Assembly: GCA_009995225.1 (NCBI GenBank)
Contig: JAACPW010000017.1
Location: forward strand, 1-64,000
Direction: 5' to 3'
Length of the DNA: 64,000 nt
DNA from: Sphingomonadales bacterium
GTDB taxonomy: Bacteria; Pseudomonadota; Alphaproteobacteria; Sphingomonadales; Sphingomonadaceae
The notes under the pieces were generated by a model, which saw nothing but the letters and a program-made list of their open reading frames with translations, was not told the DNA's origin and made no database searches. The position numbers and the translations under genes were made by a program. The first letter of the stretch is position 1, and every line of letters starts with the position of its first letter. Below, piece after piece: positions 17,358-25,916 of this stretch.

Positions 17358-17807
17358 ATGAAGAAACTATCCTTTGCCGGGCTGATGCTGAGCGCGTCTC
17401 TGGCTTCTCCCGCCGTGGCGCTTGAACACGAGGTCGTGATTGACCATGCATCGGGGCCGATCGCTGCCGATTACAAAGGGTCCGTCGCTGTCGAAACGCG
17501 GCAGGTGGGTTCAGCCGGCGTGGCTGGTCGGTCCAGCACGCTGCGCTGCAACTGGACAGCCAGTCTAAAAGTCGAACGTATCGCAACGGTCGGTGACACA
17601 ATGCAGTCTCGCCGTGTTCTGACGCGCAACGATGTCGCCAGCGGCTCGCGTCCCGGCTGGTGTCAGACGCAAACCAAGGCGATTGATCGGCTGGTGGAAA
17701 CGCGCCGCGAACGTATCCGTACCGTCATGTTGGCTGTGATCGAACAAGACCGCGCTGAACTGGTCGCGGAAGCTGAAAGCGCGCTCGATATCCGCCGCGA
17801 CGGTTAG
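17358..17807 (+). CDS. Exported protein of unknown function
   Basis: 149 residues from the ATG at 17358 (AGGAG 7-11 nt upstream). The signal peptide MKKLSFAGLMLSASLASPAVA probably ends at AVA-LEHEV. The mature part carries two cysteines (LRCNW, PGWCQT), likely a disulfide, and ends in a charged helix rich in Arg/Glu (TRRERIRTVMLAVIEQDRAELV). No family recognised. The upstream hairpin overlapping its ribosome site may regulate translation. It ends at a good intrinsic terminator, so it is probably monocistronic or the end of a folE transcript. Confidence 0.8.
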   Translation: MKKLSFAGLMLSASLASPAVALEHEVVIDHASGPIAADYKGSVAVETRQVGSAGVAGRSSTLRCNWTASLKVERIATVGDTMQSRRVLTRNDVASGSRPGWCQTQTKAIDRLVETRRERIRTVMLAVIEQDRAELVAEAESALDIRRDG

Positions 17808-17832
17808 ACCGACAATTCGCACAGAACTGATG

Positions 17833-17866
17833 GGGCGTCTTCGGGAGTGAAGGCGCCCCGTTTTCG
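17833..17866 (+). terminator. Intrinsic terminator
   Basis: 11-bp stem GGGGCGTCTTC (17833-17843) with GAAGGCGCCCC (17850-17860), one G-T wobble, 6-nt loop, followed by GTTTTCGT. It lies 26 nt after the stop of the exported unknown protein. Confidence 0.9.
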
Positions 17867-17940
17867 TGTTTGCGAATGGCCGCAAAGCGGCATAGCCTGC
17901 CAGCGGGGCCGGCTGACGGCCTTGTCAAAGGAGATCGCTG

Positions 17941-18435
17941 ATGCTGCGCAGCCCGACCGCCCGCTTCCTGATTGCCGCCACGCTGTCTGGTGTTCTTATC
18001 GCTTGTTCGGGCGACGGCGCTAACGGTAACGCAGGTTCGGGCGAAGGTCCGCCAATCATCAAAGAACGTCAGGACAATTTTGAAGGCATCGGCGATGCGT
18101 TCAAGGCCGTACGGGGTGAGCTTGAGAAAGATACGCCCGACTTTATTCTGATTGCTGCTAGCGCAAGCGATATCAACACACGTGCAGCGAAGATCGAAGG
18201 CCATTTCCCCACCGGCACCAGCGTCGATGATGGCTTCGATACAGAAGCTTTACCTGCGATTTGGGAGAAGCCCGAGGCATTCAAAGCTGCTGCGCAAAAG
18301 CTCGTCGATGAGAGCGCGATGCTGGTCACGGTCGCCGGTCAGGGTGACAAGGCCGCTACGAGCGCTCAGGCAATGACCATGGGCGGCGCGTGCAAGGGCT
18401 GCCATGACAAATTCCGGCTTGATGACGAGAAGTAA
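17941..18435 (+). CDS. Cytochrome c' (lipoprotein)
   Basis: 164 residues. The signal peptide has a lipobox-like end (GVLIAC), so membrane anchoring via a lipidated Cys is likely. The mature protein is a four-helix c'-type cytochrome. Its single heme motif CKGCH is near the C-terminus in GACKGCHDKFRLDD, preceded by helices with FKAVRGELEKDTPD and IWEKPEAFKAAAQKLVDES. Such proteins bind heme high-spin and handle NO/O2 or donate electrons. The following gene, 6 nt downstream, encodes a cytochrome b561, the usual membrane partner. The c' fold is well supported; electron-transfer role is inference. Confidence 0.9.
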   Translation: MLRSPTARFLIAATLSGVLIACSGDGANGNAGSGEGPPIIKERQDNFEGIGDAFKAVRGELEKDTPDFILIAASASDINTRAAKIEGHFPTGTSVDDGFDTEALPAIWEKPEAFKAAAQKLVDESAMLVTVAGQGDKAATSAQAMTMGGACKGCHDKFRLDDEK

Positions 18436-18441
18436 GCTACG

Positions 18442-19134
18442 ATGACCGTTCCGCGCGTCCCGCCCGCTGCAATCGCGCGCGATGTGCGGGTTTGGGATCC
18501 CTTGCTTCGCATCACGCATTGGAGCTTCCTGCTGCTAATCCCGACGATGTGGTGGACGGCGGAAAATTCGAAATGGGCCTTGCACCGGCAAACGGGTCTG
18601 GTGCTGATCGGCTTGCTGATGTTCCGGATTATCTGGGGCTTCATGGGGCCGCGAACGGCACGCTTTTCGGACTTCGTGAAGGGGCCGGGCGCGGTGATCG
18701 CTTATCTTCGCGGACAGATGGCCGGCGCAGCGACGCAGATCGGGCACAGTCCGTTGGGCGGGTGGAGCACGCTCGCGCTACTGGGCGCGATGCTATTGCA
18801 GGCCAGTTTGGGATTGTTTGCAGGCGACCCCTATGACGGGATGACCGGGCCGCTCAATCCGCTGGTAGGTGTGATGACCGCCGATGCCATCACAGAACTG
18901 CACGAAACATTCTTCTGGGTGATTGCGGGTTTCATCGGCCTGCATCTGACCGCGATAGCATTCTATACCGTCAGAGGCGACGACCTTCTGAGCCCGATGG
19001 TGAGCGGAGATCGCCCGCCAATTCCGGGCGTGGCGGGAATCGGTCCGACGCCGTGGGGCCGGGCGGCGGTTGCACTCGCGCTGGCTGCAGGTTTTGCGCT
19101 TTGGCTGGCGTATGGCGCGCCGCCCATAACCTGA
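18442..19134 (+). CDS. Di-heme cytochrome b561-family membrane protein
   Basis: 230 residues with four main hydrophobic segments: WSFLLLIPTMWWTA, TGLVLIGLLMFRIIWGFMG, LALLGAMLLQASLGLFAG and FFWVIAGFIGLHLTAIAFY. A fifth segment lies at the C-terminus (AAVALALAAGFALWLAYG). Candidate heme His residues are in RITHWSF, ALHRQTG, ELHETFFW and GLHLTAIAFY, the pattern of the bacterial b561 / Ni-Fe-hydrogenase-type cytochrome b. It sits 6 nt after the c'-type cytochrome, so the pair probably passes electrons across the inner membrane (quinol to periplasmic c'). It ends at a bidirectional terminator shared with the peroxiredoxin gene. Confidence 0.88.
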   Translation: MTVPRVPPAAIARDVRVWDPLLRITHWSFLLLIPTMWWTAENSKWALHRQTGLVLIGLLMFRIIWGFMGPRTARFSDFVKGPGAVIAYLRGQMAGAATQIGHSPLGGWSTLALLGAMLLQASLGLFAGDPYDGMTGPLNPLVGVMTADAITELHETFFWVIAGFIGLHLTAIAFYTVRGDDLLSPMVSGDRPPIPGVAGIGPTPWGRAAVALALAAGFALWLAYGAPPIT

Positions 19135-19136
19135 CA

Positions 19137-19178
19137 CAAAAAAAGGGGGCTTTCCTCGCCCGGAAAGCGCCCCTTTTT
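19137..19178. terminator. Bidirectional intrinsic terminator
   Basis: A-run, then AAGGGGGCTTTCC ... GGAAAGCGCCCCTT stem with a CGCC-containing loop, then a T-run. It lies between the convergent cytochrome b561 and peroxiredoxin genes and has poly-A on one side and poly-T on the other, so it serves both strands. Confidence 0.92.
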
Positions 19179-19198
19179 ATTCGTGCGAAAGCTGAGGC

Positions 19199-19678
19199 CT
19201 AGAGTTGGCCGAGCATGTGATCGGCGCTGGACACCTTGAAATCGCCGGGCTCTTCGACGTTGAGCTGCTCGACCACGCCATCGTTGATGACCATCGAGAA
19301 CCGCTGGCCGCGCGTGCCCATACCGAAACCCGAGCCGTCCATGGTCAGACCGATCGCCTCTACGAATTCGGCATTGCCATCAGCCAGCATGGTGATTGCG
19401 TCGCTGCCGGAAGCCTTGTTCCAGGCGCCCATGACAAAGGCATCGTTGACCGCAGTGCCGACGATTTCATCGACGCCCTTGGCCTTGAGATCGTTTGCCT
19501 TTTCAACAAAGCCGGGAAGATGCTTGGCCGAGCAGGTCGGCGTGAAAGCGCCCGGGACCGAGAACAGTGCCACACGCTTGCCCGCGAAATAGTCCGACGA
19601 TTTCACGGCCTGCGGACCTTCGGCGGTTGCCTTGACCAGTGTGACTTCGGGGATCTTGTCGCCAACGGAAATCGTCAT
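19199..19678 (-). CDS. Peroxiredoxin (Prx5 / hybrid Prx type)
   Basis: 159 residues from the ATG at 19678. The peroxidatic Cys motif is PGAFTPTCSAKHLPGF, characteristic of the Prx5 subfamily (P-x3-T-x2-C). Other conserved blocks: TISVGDKIPEV, KRVALFSVPG, AVNDAFVMGAW and RGQRFSMVINDGVVEQL. No second conserved Cys in the usual resolving position, so it is likely glutathione- or thioredoxin-dependent 1-Cys. It reduces peroxides and alkyl hydroperoxides in the cytoplasm. It diverges from ahcY; the intergenic region holds the palindromic operator at 19755-19774. Confidence 0.94.
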   Translation of the reverse strand: MTISVGDKIPEVTLVKATAEGPQAVKSSDYFAGKRVALFSVPGAFTPTCSAKHLPGFVEKANDLKAKGVDEIVGTAVNDAFVMGAWNKASGSDAITMLADGNAEFVEAIGLTMDGSGFGMGTRGQRFSMVINDGVVEQLNVEEPGDFKVSSADHMLGQL

Positions 19679-19754
19679 TGTGTGTGCTTCCTTATGCGTG
19701 GGGTGTGTCTGGGGCCCTTTATAGCGGGTGCTACCGAACGGGCAACAAATAGAC

Positions 19755-19774
19755 ATATAAAGATAAGTTTATAT
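19755..19774. promoter_or_regulatory. Perfect palindromic operator upstream of ahcY (SahR-like candidate)
   Basis: ATATAAA-GATAAG-TTTATAT, a perfect 7+7 inverted repeat with a 6-nt spacer, 92 nt before the ahcY start and 77 nt before the divergent peroxiredoxin start, in an AT-rich promoter-like stretch. The ArsR-family regulator SahR controls ahcY and methionine-cycle genes in proteobacteria from AT-rich palindromes; assignment to SahR is inference. Confidence 0.55.
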
Positions 19775-19865
19775 TTGCCTCAGGCAGCCCATGCCGCTAG
19801 GGGCTGGGGGCATAAGCAGGCCTTGGCACCCGAACGTGCCGCCTCGCGATTAGGAGATATGATTT

Positions 19866-21290
19866 ATGGCTACCCTCGCTGCCGCCCCCACTCATGAATA
19901 TGTGATCAAGGATATTGCGCTCGCCCGTTTCGGTCGTGACGAAATCCAAATCGCCGAGACTGAAATGCCCGGCCTGATGGCGCTGCGCGAAGAATATGGC
20001 GCGGCTCAGCCCTTGAAGGGCGCGCGGATCACCGGTTCGCTGCACATGACGATCCAGACCGCCGTGCTGATCGAAACGCTGGTGGCGCTGGGTGCCGAAG
20101 TGCGCTGGGCGACCTGCAACATTTTCTCTACTCAGGACCATGCCGCCGCTGCCATCGCGGAAAGTGGCATTCCGGTGTTCGCGATCAAGGGCGAAACGCT
20201 GGCCGATTACTGGGATTATGTTGGCCGCATCTTCGATTGGGCCACCGACGAAAATCCTGACCTGACCTGCAACCTGATCCTCGACGATGGTGGTGATGCC
20301 ACCATGTTCGCACTGTGGGGCGCGCGCCTTGAAGCGGGTGAGGAAATGGGCAAGCCGACCAATGACGAAGAAGTCGAATTCCAGCGCGCACTGAAGGCCT
20401 TCGTTGCCGCGCGTCCAGGCTATCTCACCAAGACTGTCAAGGCGATCAAGGGCGTTTCGGAAGAAACCACCACCGGGGTCATGCGGCTTTACCAGATCGC
20501 CAAGCAGGGCAAGCTGCCTTTCCCGGCGATCAACGTGAACGATTCGGTCACCAAGTCGAAGTTCGACAACCTTTACGGCTGTAAGGAATCGCTGGTCGAT
20601 GCGATCCGCCGTGCGACCGACGTGATGCTCGCCGGCAAGGTCGCCTGCGTTGCCGGTTACGGCGATGTCGGCAAGGGTTCGGCCGCCAGCTTGCGTGATG
20701 GCGGCGCCCGCGTGATGGTTACCGAAATCGATCCGATCTGCGCGCTGCAGGCTGCGATGGACGGCTTTGAAGTTGTCACCATGGAAGACGCCGTGAAGCG
20801 CGCCGATATTTTCGTGACCGCCACTGGCAACGAAGACGTCATCACCGCCGACCACATGATGAACATGAAGCCGATGGCGATCGTGTGCAACATCGGTCAC
20901 TTCGACAGCGAAATCCAGATTTCCGCGCTTTCCAACTACAACTGGAAGGAAATCAAGGAAGGCACCGACCTCGTGACCTTCCCGGATGGCAAGTCGATCC
21001 TGATCCTGGCCAAGGGCCGCCTGGTGAACCTGGGCTGCGCCACCGGCCACCCCAGCTTCGTGATGAGTGCCAGCTTCACCAATCAGACGCTGGCCCAGAT
21101 CGAACTGTTCACCAAGGCGGATGAGTACAACAACGACGTCTATGTCCTGCCCAAGCATCTCGATGAAAAGGTTGCCGCGCTGCACCTGGAAAAGCTGGGC
21201 GTGCAGCTGACCCAGCTGAGCAACAAGCAGGCCAGCTACATCGGCGTGCCGCAGGCCGGCCCATTCAAGCCGGATCATTACCGCTATTAA
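19866..21290 (+). CDS. ahcY: S-adenosylhomocysteinase
   Basis: Hydrolyses S-adenosylhomocysteine to adenosine and homocysteine, removing the product inhibitor of methyltransferases. 474 residues, normal for the proteobacterial form with its insert ([15 protein letters not shown]). Seen: [32 protein letters not shown], the NAD-binding [27 protein letters not shown] and the C-terminal [10 protein letters not shown], which completes the cofactor site. TAGGAGA gives a good ribosome site 9 nt before the ATG. The palindromic operator and a leader with two short hairpins precede it. The divL homologue follows after 99 bp. Confidence 0.98.
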   Translation: MATLAAAPTHEYVIKDIALARFGRDEIQIAETEMPGLMALREEYGAAQPLKGARITGSLHMTIQTAVLIETLVALGAEVRWATCNIFSTQDHAAAAIAESGIPVFAIKGETLADYWDYVGRIFDWATDENPDLTCNLILDDGGDATMFALWGARLEAGEEMGKPTNDEEVEFQRALKAFVAARPGYLTKTVKAIKGVSEETTTGVMRLYQIAKQGKLPFPAINVNDSVTKSKFDNLYGCKESLVDAIRRATDVMLAGKVACVAGYGDVGKGSAASLRDGGARVMVTEIDPICALQAAMDGFEVVTMEDAVKRADIFVTATGNEDVITADHMMNMKPMAIVCNIGHFDSEIQISALSNYNWKEIKEGTDLVTFPDGKSILILAKGRLVNLGCATGHPSFVMSASFTNQTLAQIELFTKADEYNNDVYVLPKHLDEKVAALHLEKLGVQLTQLSNKQASYIGVPQAGPFKPDHYRY

Positions 21291-21389
21291 GCGATGCCGA
21301 TGGCCCGCTTCCACCCCGAATTATCGCGGGTTGGAGGCGGGCGTCGCGATACTCCGTTGCACTCACGCCCGCGCCCGCATAGCGGTTGA

Positions 21390-23753
21390 GTGATGGATCT
21401 TTCGCCTCTTTCACTGGTGCTTGTCGCTCTCGTCCTTGCCGCCTGGGCGGTTGGGGCGGCAATCATTGTCTTGCGCGCCAACCAGAGCGTGAAGCGGGCA
21501 AAGTCGATGCGCACCAGTCTCAAGCGCATGCAGGCCCTGCTTGATGTGGCGCCTGCGCTACCTTTGTTGGTACGGGTTGACGGGCGTATTGAAGCGCCGG
21601 ACAAATTGGCCCGAATGCTGGGCTTGGCCACTCTTCCAAGATATTTGTCAGAACTCGCCGCGCCTGGGGGCGTATCGAAAGCCGGTGGCCTGGCGCAGGC
21701 ACAGGTCGATCTGCTTTGGGCCAAGATCCAGACCACCCAGAAAAGCGCAACGCCTTTTCGCATGGCGATCAATCTGCCAGAGGCACAGCGCAGTCTGGCG
21801 TTGTACGGCACGCTGGCGGATCCGCAGGTTTCGCCGGGCGGCGCTGCGCTTGTATGGGTTTTCGACTTTACCGACAGCCATGCGGAGATGGCGCGCCTAC
21901 GCTCCGCTGCCGCGCGCGCAACCGGCGATTTTGCTGCGTTGGTAGGGCTGATTGAAGCTGCCCCCATGCCGATGTGGTTTCGCGGTTCGGACCTGTCGCT
22001 CCAACTTGTCAATCAGGCCTATGTCGATGCCGTAGGTGCGCTTACCGCGGCCGAAGTGGTTGAAGGCCAGATCGAATTGCTCGAGCCCGAAGACGGGAAA
22101 TCTCCCGCCGATGTGGCCCTTGGAACGCTGAAAAGTCAGGATAAATCCGAACGCATCATCGCTGCCACCATTCACGGAGCACGGCGAACGTTGAGAGTCA
22201 GCGATCTTCCGCTCGGGCCGGAAGGGGTAGCGGGCTATGCAATCGACATCGAAGAACAACAGCAGGTTGCGCGGGAGTTTCGCGCGTTTCGTGATGCGCA
22301 GCGCGCACTGCTGGATCAGTTGTCCGTGGGTGTCGCGCTGTTCGATGGCGACGAGAGGCTGACCTTTGCCAACCGTCCGTTCCGGCGCCTGTTTTCTCTC
22401 GCCGAGGAGGCGGTTGACGCCCACACCCCGTTTCAACGGTTTCTCGCGGAGGCGCGAGAGCGTGGCCGCACGCCCGAGGTTCGCGATTTTCCCGAGTGGC
22501 GTCGTGAGCGGGTCGCCTGGTTCGGAATGCAGGATACTCTTGAAGAGGCATGGCCTTTGCCAGGCGGCACACACCTGCGCATAGTTGCCCAGCCGATGCC
22601 TGACGGCGGCCTTGTTTTGCTGACCGAGGACCGGACCGAAAGCCTCGCCTTGTCTGCTGTGCGCGATACCTTGCTGCGGACCCGGACAGCGACGCTGGAT
22701 AGCCTATTCGAAGCACTCGCGATCTTCGCCCCCGATGGCTCGGTCCAGCTTTGGAACCGCAGTTTTGCCGGCACCTGGGGCCTGACGCCCGAATTGCTCG
22801 ATCTGCACCCCAGTGCGGATGAATTGCTGAGCGCGATTGGCCTCAATCTTGTGCGTCCCGAAGAAGCGGGACTGATTGGCGCTGCGGTACGTGCAGCAAC
22901 GCTCGATCGGCGCGAAAAGGGCGGACAGGTGGAACTGGCCGATGGCCGTACCTTGCGATTTGCCGGGATCCCGCTGCCCGATGGCAACGGCCTTCTGACC
23001 GTGCTCGACATCACGGCGTCGCAAAAAGCCGAACAGGCCTTGCGCGAGCGGGCCGAAGCTTTGGAGGAGGCAGATGCAGTCAAGGCTCGCTTCCTCGCCA
23101 ACATGTCTTATGAATTCCGCACACCGCTGACCACGATTGGCGGCTTTGCCGAATTGCTCAAAAGCGGTGCTGCCACCAATCCCGAAGCGGCCGGCGAATA
23201 TGTCGATGCGATCCTGAGCGCGGTTGAGCGTCTCACCGAACAGGTCGAAAATGTGCTCGATCTCTCGCAAAGCGAAGCGGGGCTATTGCCGATCCGCAAG
23301 GAGCGCCTCGATGTGCTGGATTTTCTGACAACTTTGGTGCGTGAGCGAGAAACCGCCATCATCGCAGCAGAGCTTAGCCTTGATCTCAAGGGCCGCCGGG
23401 GCCGTATCATCGAGGCTGATCCGCGCCAATTGGGACGCGCCATCGGCAATCTGATCGACAATGCGGTTGTTGGCACACCTCCGGGCGGACGTATCGTGAT
23501 CGAGATCCGGAAGGCGGCTGAGGGAACCGATTGGGGAATGCAAATGACCATTGCCGATAATGGTCGTGGCATGACATCGCAGGAGCTTGCACGGGCGCAG
23601 GGCGGGGTGAAGCCGATCAGCGAAGGCACGCCCGAGCGCCGCACCGGGCTTGGCATTCCGCTCGCACGTCAACTCATCGCCGCGCATGACGGGACGCTCG
23701 AAATCGTCAGCCGCAAGGGTGCGGGCACCACCGCAACGATCTGCCTGCCGTGA
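21390..23753 (+). CDS. divL: DivL-type tyrosine pseudo-histidine kinase, PAS sensor
   Basis: 787 residues. One N-terminal transmembrane helix (LSLVLVALVLAAWAVGAAII), a linker, three PAS-like repeats (starting near residues 188, 308 and 430) and a DHp domain. In the DHp domain the phospho-acceptor His is replaced by Tyr574 (SYEFRTPLTTIGGFAEL, codon 23109-23111). The HATPase_c domain keeps its N-box (GNLIDNAV), G1 (DNGRGM) and G2 (TGLGIPLARQL). Tyr at this place is the hallmark of DivL, which in Caulobacter modulates CckA and thereby CtrA. The length is close to Caulobacter DivL, and the downstream tsaE-amgK-murU-addB-addA order supports orthology. It probably signals through binding rather than phosphorelay. 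Confidence 0.88.
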   Translation: MMDLSPLSLVLVALVLAAWAVGAAIIVLRANQSVKRAKSMRTSLKRMQALLDVAPALPLLVRVDGRIEAPDKLARMLGLATLPRYLSELAAPGGVSKAGGLAQAQVDLLWAKIQTTQKSATPFRMAINLPEAQRSLALYGTLADPQVSPGGAALVWVFDFTDSHAEMARLRSAAARATGDFAALVGLIEAAPMPMWFRGSDLSLQLVNQAYVDAVGALTAAEVVEGQIELLEPEDGKSPADVALGTLKSQDKSERIIAATIHGARRTLRVSDLPLGPEGVAGYAIDIEEQQQVAREFRAFRDAQRALLDQLSVGVALFDGDERLTFANRPFRRLFSLAEEAVDAHTPFQRFLAEARERGRTPEVRDFPEWRRERVAWFGMQDTLEEAWPLPGGTHLRIVAQPMPDGGLVLLTEDRTESLALSAVRDTLLRTRTATLDSLFEALAIFAPDGSVQLWNRSFAGTWGLTPELLDLHPSADELLSAIGLNLVRPEEAGLIGAAVRAATLDRREKGGQVELADGRTLRFAGIPLPDGNGLLTVLDITASQKAEQALRERAEALEEADAVKARFLANMSYEFRTPLTTIGGFAELLKSGAATNPEAAGEYVDAILSAVERLTEQVENVLDLSQSEAGLLPIRKERLDVLDFLTTLVRERETAIIAAELSLDLKGRRGRIIEADPRQLGRAIGNLIDNAVVGTPPGGRIVIEIRKAAEGTDWGMQMTIADNGRGMTSQELARAQGGVKPISEGTPERRTGLGIPLARQLIAAHDGTLEIVSRKGAGTTATICLP

Positions 23754-24214
23754 TCCAGTCGCGCGCTTGTCTCCCCGACTTGCCATCGATGGCGGCCTTC
23801 GGCGCAGCCATCGCTGAGCGGTTACAGGCTGGCGATGTGGTGGCGCTGACCGGCGGGCTGGGGGCGGGCAAGACCACGCTTGCGCGCGCGATCATCGCTG
23901 CTCTGGGCCATGATGGAGAAGTGCCATCGCCGACCTTCACCATTATCGAAACCTATGATTCGCCGGCCCTGAGGGTGCCGGTGGTTCACGCCGATTTTTA
24001 CCGGCTGCACGATCCTTGCGAACTCGCCGAAATCGGATTGGATGATTATCGCGAGGGTGCGGTGCTGCTGGCGGAATGGCCCGATCACGCGGGTGGCTTT
24101 GCGCATGAGCCTGGGTGCCTTGCGATCACGCTTGAACCTGTTGGAGAAAGCGGGGACGGCGGACGGATTGCGATTGCCCGCGGGGGCGCGGATTGGGTAG
24201 GGCGGATGCCATGA
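23750..24214 (+). CDS. tsaE: tRNA threonylcarbamoyladenosine biosynthesis ATPase TsaE
   Basis: 154-residue P-loop ATPase that with TsaB and TsaD makes t6A37 on ANN-decoding tRNAs. Walker A is GGLGAGKTTLAR. The family signature SPTFTIIETYDS and the HADFYRLHDPCELAEIGLDD block follow. AEWPD near residue 107 is the conserved Trp element. The start is GTG overlapping the divL stop by 4 nt. The stop overlaps the amgK start in the same way, so translation is likely coupled through the operon. Confidence 0.95.
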   Translation: MIQSRACLPDLPSMAAFGAAIAERLQAGDVVALTGGLGAGKTTLARAIIAALGHDGEVPSPTFTIIETYDSPALRVPVVHADFYRLHDPCELAEIGLDDYREGAVLLAEWPDHAGGFAHEPGCLAITLEPVGESGDGGRIAIARGGADWVGRMP

Positions 24215-25197
24215 GCGAACTTCCCCGCGGCCTTACCCAATTTATTGCACAAGCCGGATGGGAAGGGGCCGAGATAGCCCCATTGCCGGGCGATGCCTCG
24301 TTCAGACGCTATTTCCGGCTTGTCCGTCGGAGTGGCACAGCGATGCTGATGCACGCGCCTCCGCCTCACGAAGACCCCACCCCCTTTCTCGACGTGGCCC
24401 ATTGGCTGAATGCCAACGGGATGCGCGCACCGGCAATTCTGGCGGAGGACACAAGCCAAGGGTGGGTGTTGACCGAGGATTTCGGCCATGACCGGATGCG
24501 GGACTGGCTTGATGACCATCCCGGCGACGAAGAGACCGCTTACACAGCCGCGATTGATGCGCTGATCGCTTTGCACCGTCTGCCACCCGGCCCCTTTGCA
24601 CCATACGATATGGCGACCTATCAGCGCGAGGCTGCCCTTTTTACGGAATGGTATTGCCCTGCGCAGGGGCTTGCGGCTGATGAACCAGGCTACACTGCTG
24701 CGTGGAGCGAGGTGCTGTTGCCGGTTGCTCATCGCCAATCGCCCGGCGTCACAGTGCTGCGCGATTATCACTCCGAAAACATCATGTTACTCGGCGGGAA
24801 AGCCACTGCACCGCAAGGTCTGATCGATTTTCAGGACGCGCTGGTCGGGCACCCGGTCTACGATCTCGTCTCGTTGTTGCAGGATGCCAGGCGAGATGTG
24901 CCGATCGAACTCGAGAACGCGATGCTGCTGCATTATGTCGATGCGGTCGGAGGCGTCGGCGTGGATTTCATCGCTGATTACGCCACTCTTGGCGCGCAGC
25001 GTAATGCCAAGATCATCGGCATTTTCACCCGATTGAACCGCCGCGATGGCAAGCCCAAGTATTTGTCGATGATCCCGCGGGTCTGGGCGGCACTCGAACG
25101 CGATCTTACGCATCCCGCGCTCGCCCCCGTTGCGCGCTGGTTTGACGCCAATATTCCGGACGATCTGCGCGCTGCCAATGGTGCCTTCGGGTCATGA
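24211..25197 (+). CDS. amgK: N-acetylmuramate/N-acetylglucosamine kinase AmgK
   Basis: 328-residue phosphotransferase of the aminoglycoside-kinase (APH) fold. Conserved parts: GDASFRRYFRL (nucleotide loop), VLTEDFGHDRM, the catalytic loop VLRDYHSENIMLL and the metal-binding LIDFQDALVGHPVYDL. These match the AmgK group, which phosphorylates the anomeric position of MurNAc/GlcNAc in the cell-wall recycling bypass of de novo UDP-MurNAc synthesis. The immediately downstream MurU gene catalyses the next step, which makes the specific assignment likely rather than generic APH. An upstream TTG is possible, but the ATG in the TsaE stop overlap (ATGA) is preferred. Confidence 0.85.
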   Translation: MSELPRGLTQFIAQAGWEGAEIAPLPGDASFRRYFRLVRRSGTAMLMHAPPPHEDPTPFLDVAHWLNANGMRAPAILAEDTSQGWVLTEDFGHDRMRDWLDDHPGDEETAYTAAIDALIALHRLPPGPFAPYDMATYQREAALFTEWYCPAQGLAADEPGYTAAWSEVLLPVAHRQSPGVTVLRDYHSENIMLLGGKATAPQGLIDFQDALVGHPVYDLVSLLQDARRDVPIELENAMLLHYVDAVGGVGVDFIADYATLGAQRNAKIIGIFTRLNRRDGKPKYLSMIPRVWAALERDLTHPALAPVARWFDANIPDDLRAANGAFGS

Positions 25198-25916
25198 GTG
25201 CGGCCCGGCTCGCCTCGGACACCGCGATGATCCTTGCAGCGGGGCTGGGAAAACGGATGCGTCCGCTCACCGCTCGCCAGCCCAAGCCCTTGGTGAGGGT
25301 GGCGGGCAGGGCGCTGATTGATCACGCGCTGGACCGCCTGCACGAAGCGGGCGTGGAGCGGGCCGTTGTTAATGTCCACTACCTCGCCGACGCGCTCGAA
25401 TCGCACGTGAAGGACCGGACGGCCCCGATGGTCACTGTATCGGACGAGCGTGCGCAGTTGCTGGAAACCGGAGCTGGAATGGTCAAGGCCCTTCCATACC
25501 TGCCTGATCCGTTCTTCGCGCTCAATGCCGACAACATCTGGCTGGATGGGCCGAAAAGTGCCTTTCACGATCTGTCGTGCCGCTGGGATCCCGATACGAT
25601 GGATGCGCTGTTGCTGGTTGTCCCTCATGCGCGCGCGGCCAATTTCGCCGGGCCTGGCGATTTTCACATGGACCCGCTCGGCAAGATTTCGCGCCGTTGT
25701 GACGGCCGCATCGCTCCCTTCATTTTCACCGGCATCCAGCTTGTGAGCCACCGCTTGCTGCGCGACCCGCCTGACGGGCCGTTTTCGACCAATATCCTCT
25801 GGAACCGGGCGATCGAGGAAGGGCGGCTTTACGGCATCAGCTTCACCGGGCGGTGGTTCGAAGTGGGCACGCCGCAAGCGATCTGTCCGACCGAGGAGGC
25901 GTTGCAGGGTGGCTGA
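25194..25916 (+). CDS. murU: N-acetylmuramate 1-phosphate uridylyltransferase MurU
   Basis: 240-residue sugar nucleotidyltransferase. N-terminal signature AAGLGKRMRPLTARQPKPLV, LNADNIWLDG metal-binding region and FIFTGIQLV. The short length (no acyltransferase domain) and placement directly after amgK fit MurU, which turns MurNAc-1-P plus UTP into UDP-MurNAc. The pair gives intrinsic resistance to fosfomycin in organisms that have it (established for Pseudomonas putida), because MurA is bypassed for recycled muropeptides. It overlaps amgK by 4 nt and addB by 8 nt. Confidence 0.87.
   Translation: MSAARLASDTAMILAAGLGKRMRPLTARQPKPLVRVAGRALIDHALDRLHEAGVERAVVNVHYLADALESHVKDRTAPMVTVSDERAQLLETGAGMVKALPYLPDPFFALNADNIWLDGPKSAFHDLSCRWDPDTMDALLLVVPHARAANFAGPGDFHMDPLGKISRRCDGRIAPFIFTGIQLVSHRLLRDPPDGPFSTNILWNRAIEEGRLYGISFTGRWFEVGTPQAICPTEEALQGG

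Noticed and set aside
19775..19865. Possible SAH or SAM riboswitch in the ahcY leader
   Set aside because: Two short hairpins (CAGCCC/GGGCTG; GGCAC/GTGCC) exist, but the conserved cores of the SAH, SAM-II or SAM/SAH riboswitch families are not recognisable. The palindromic operator explains regulation more simply.
19797..21314. 505-codon open frame antisense to ahcY
   Set aside because: His/Gly/Arg-rich shadow of a near-certain ahcY gene; no domain or start signal.
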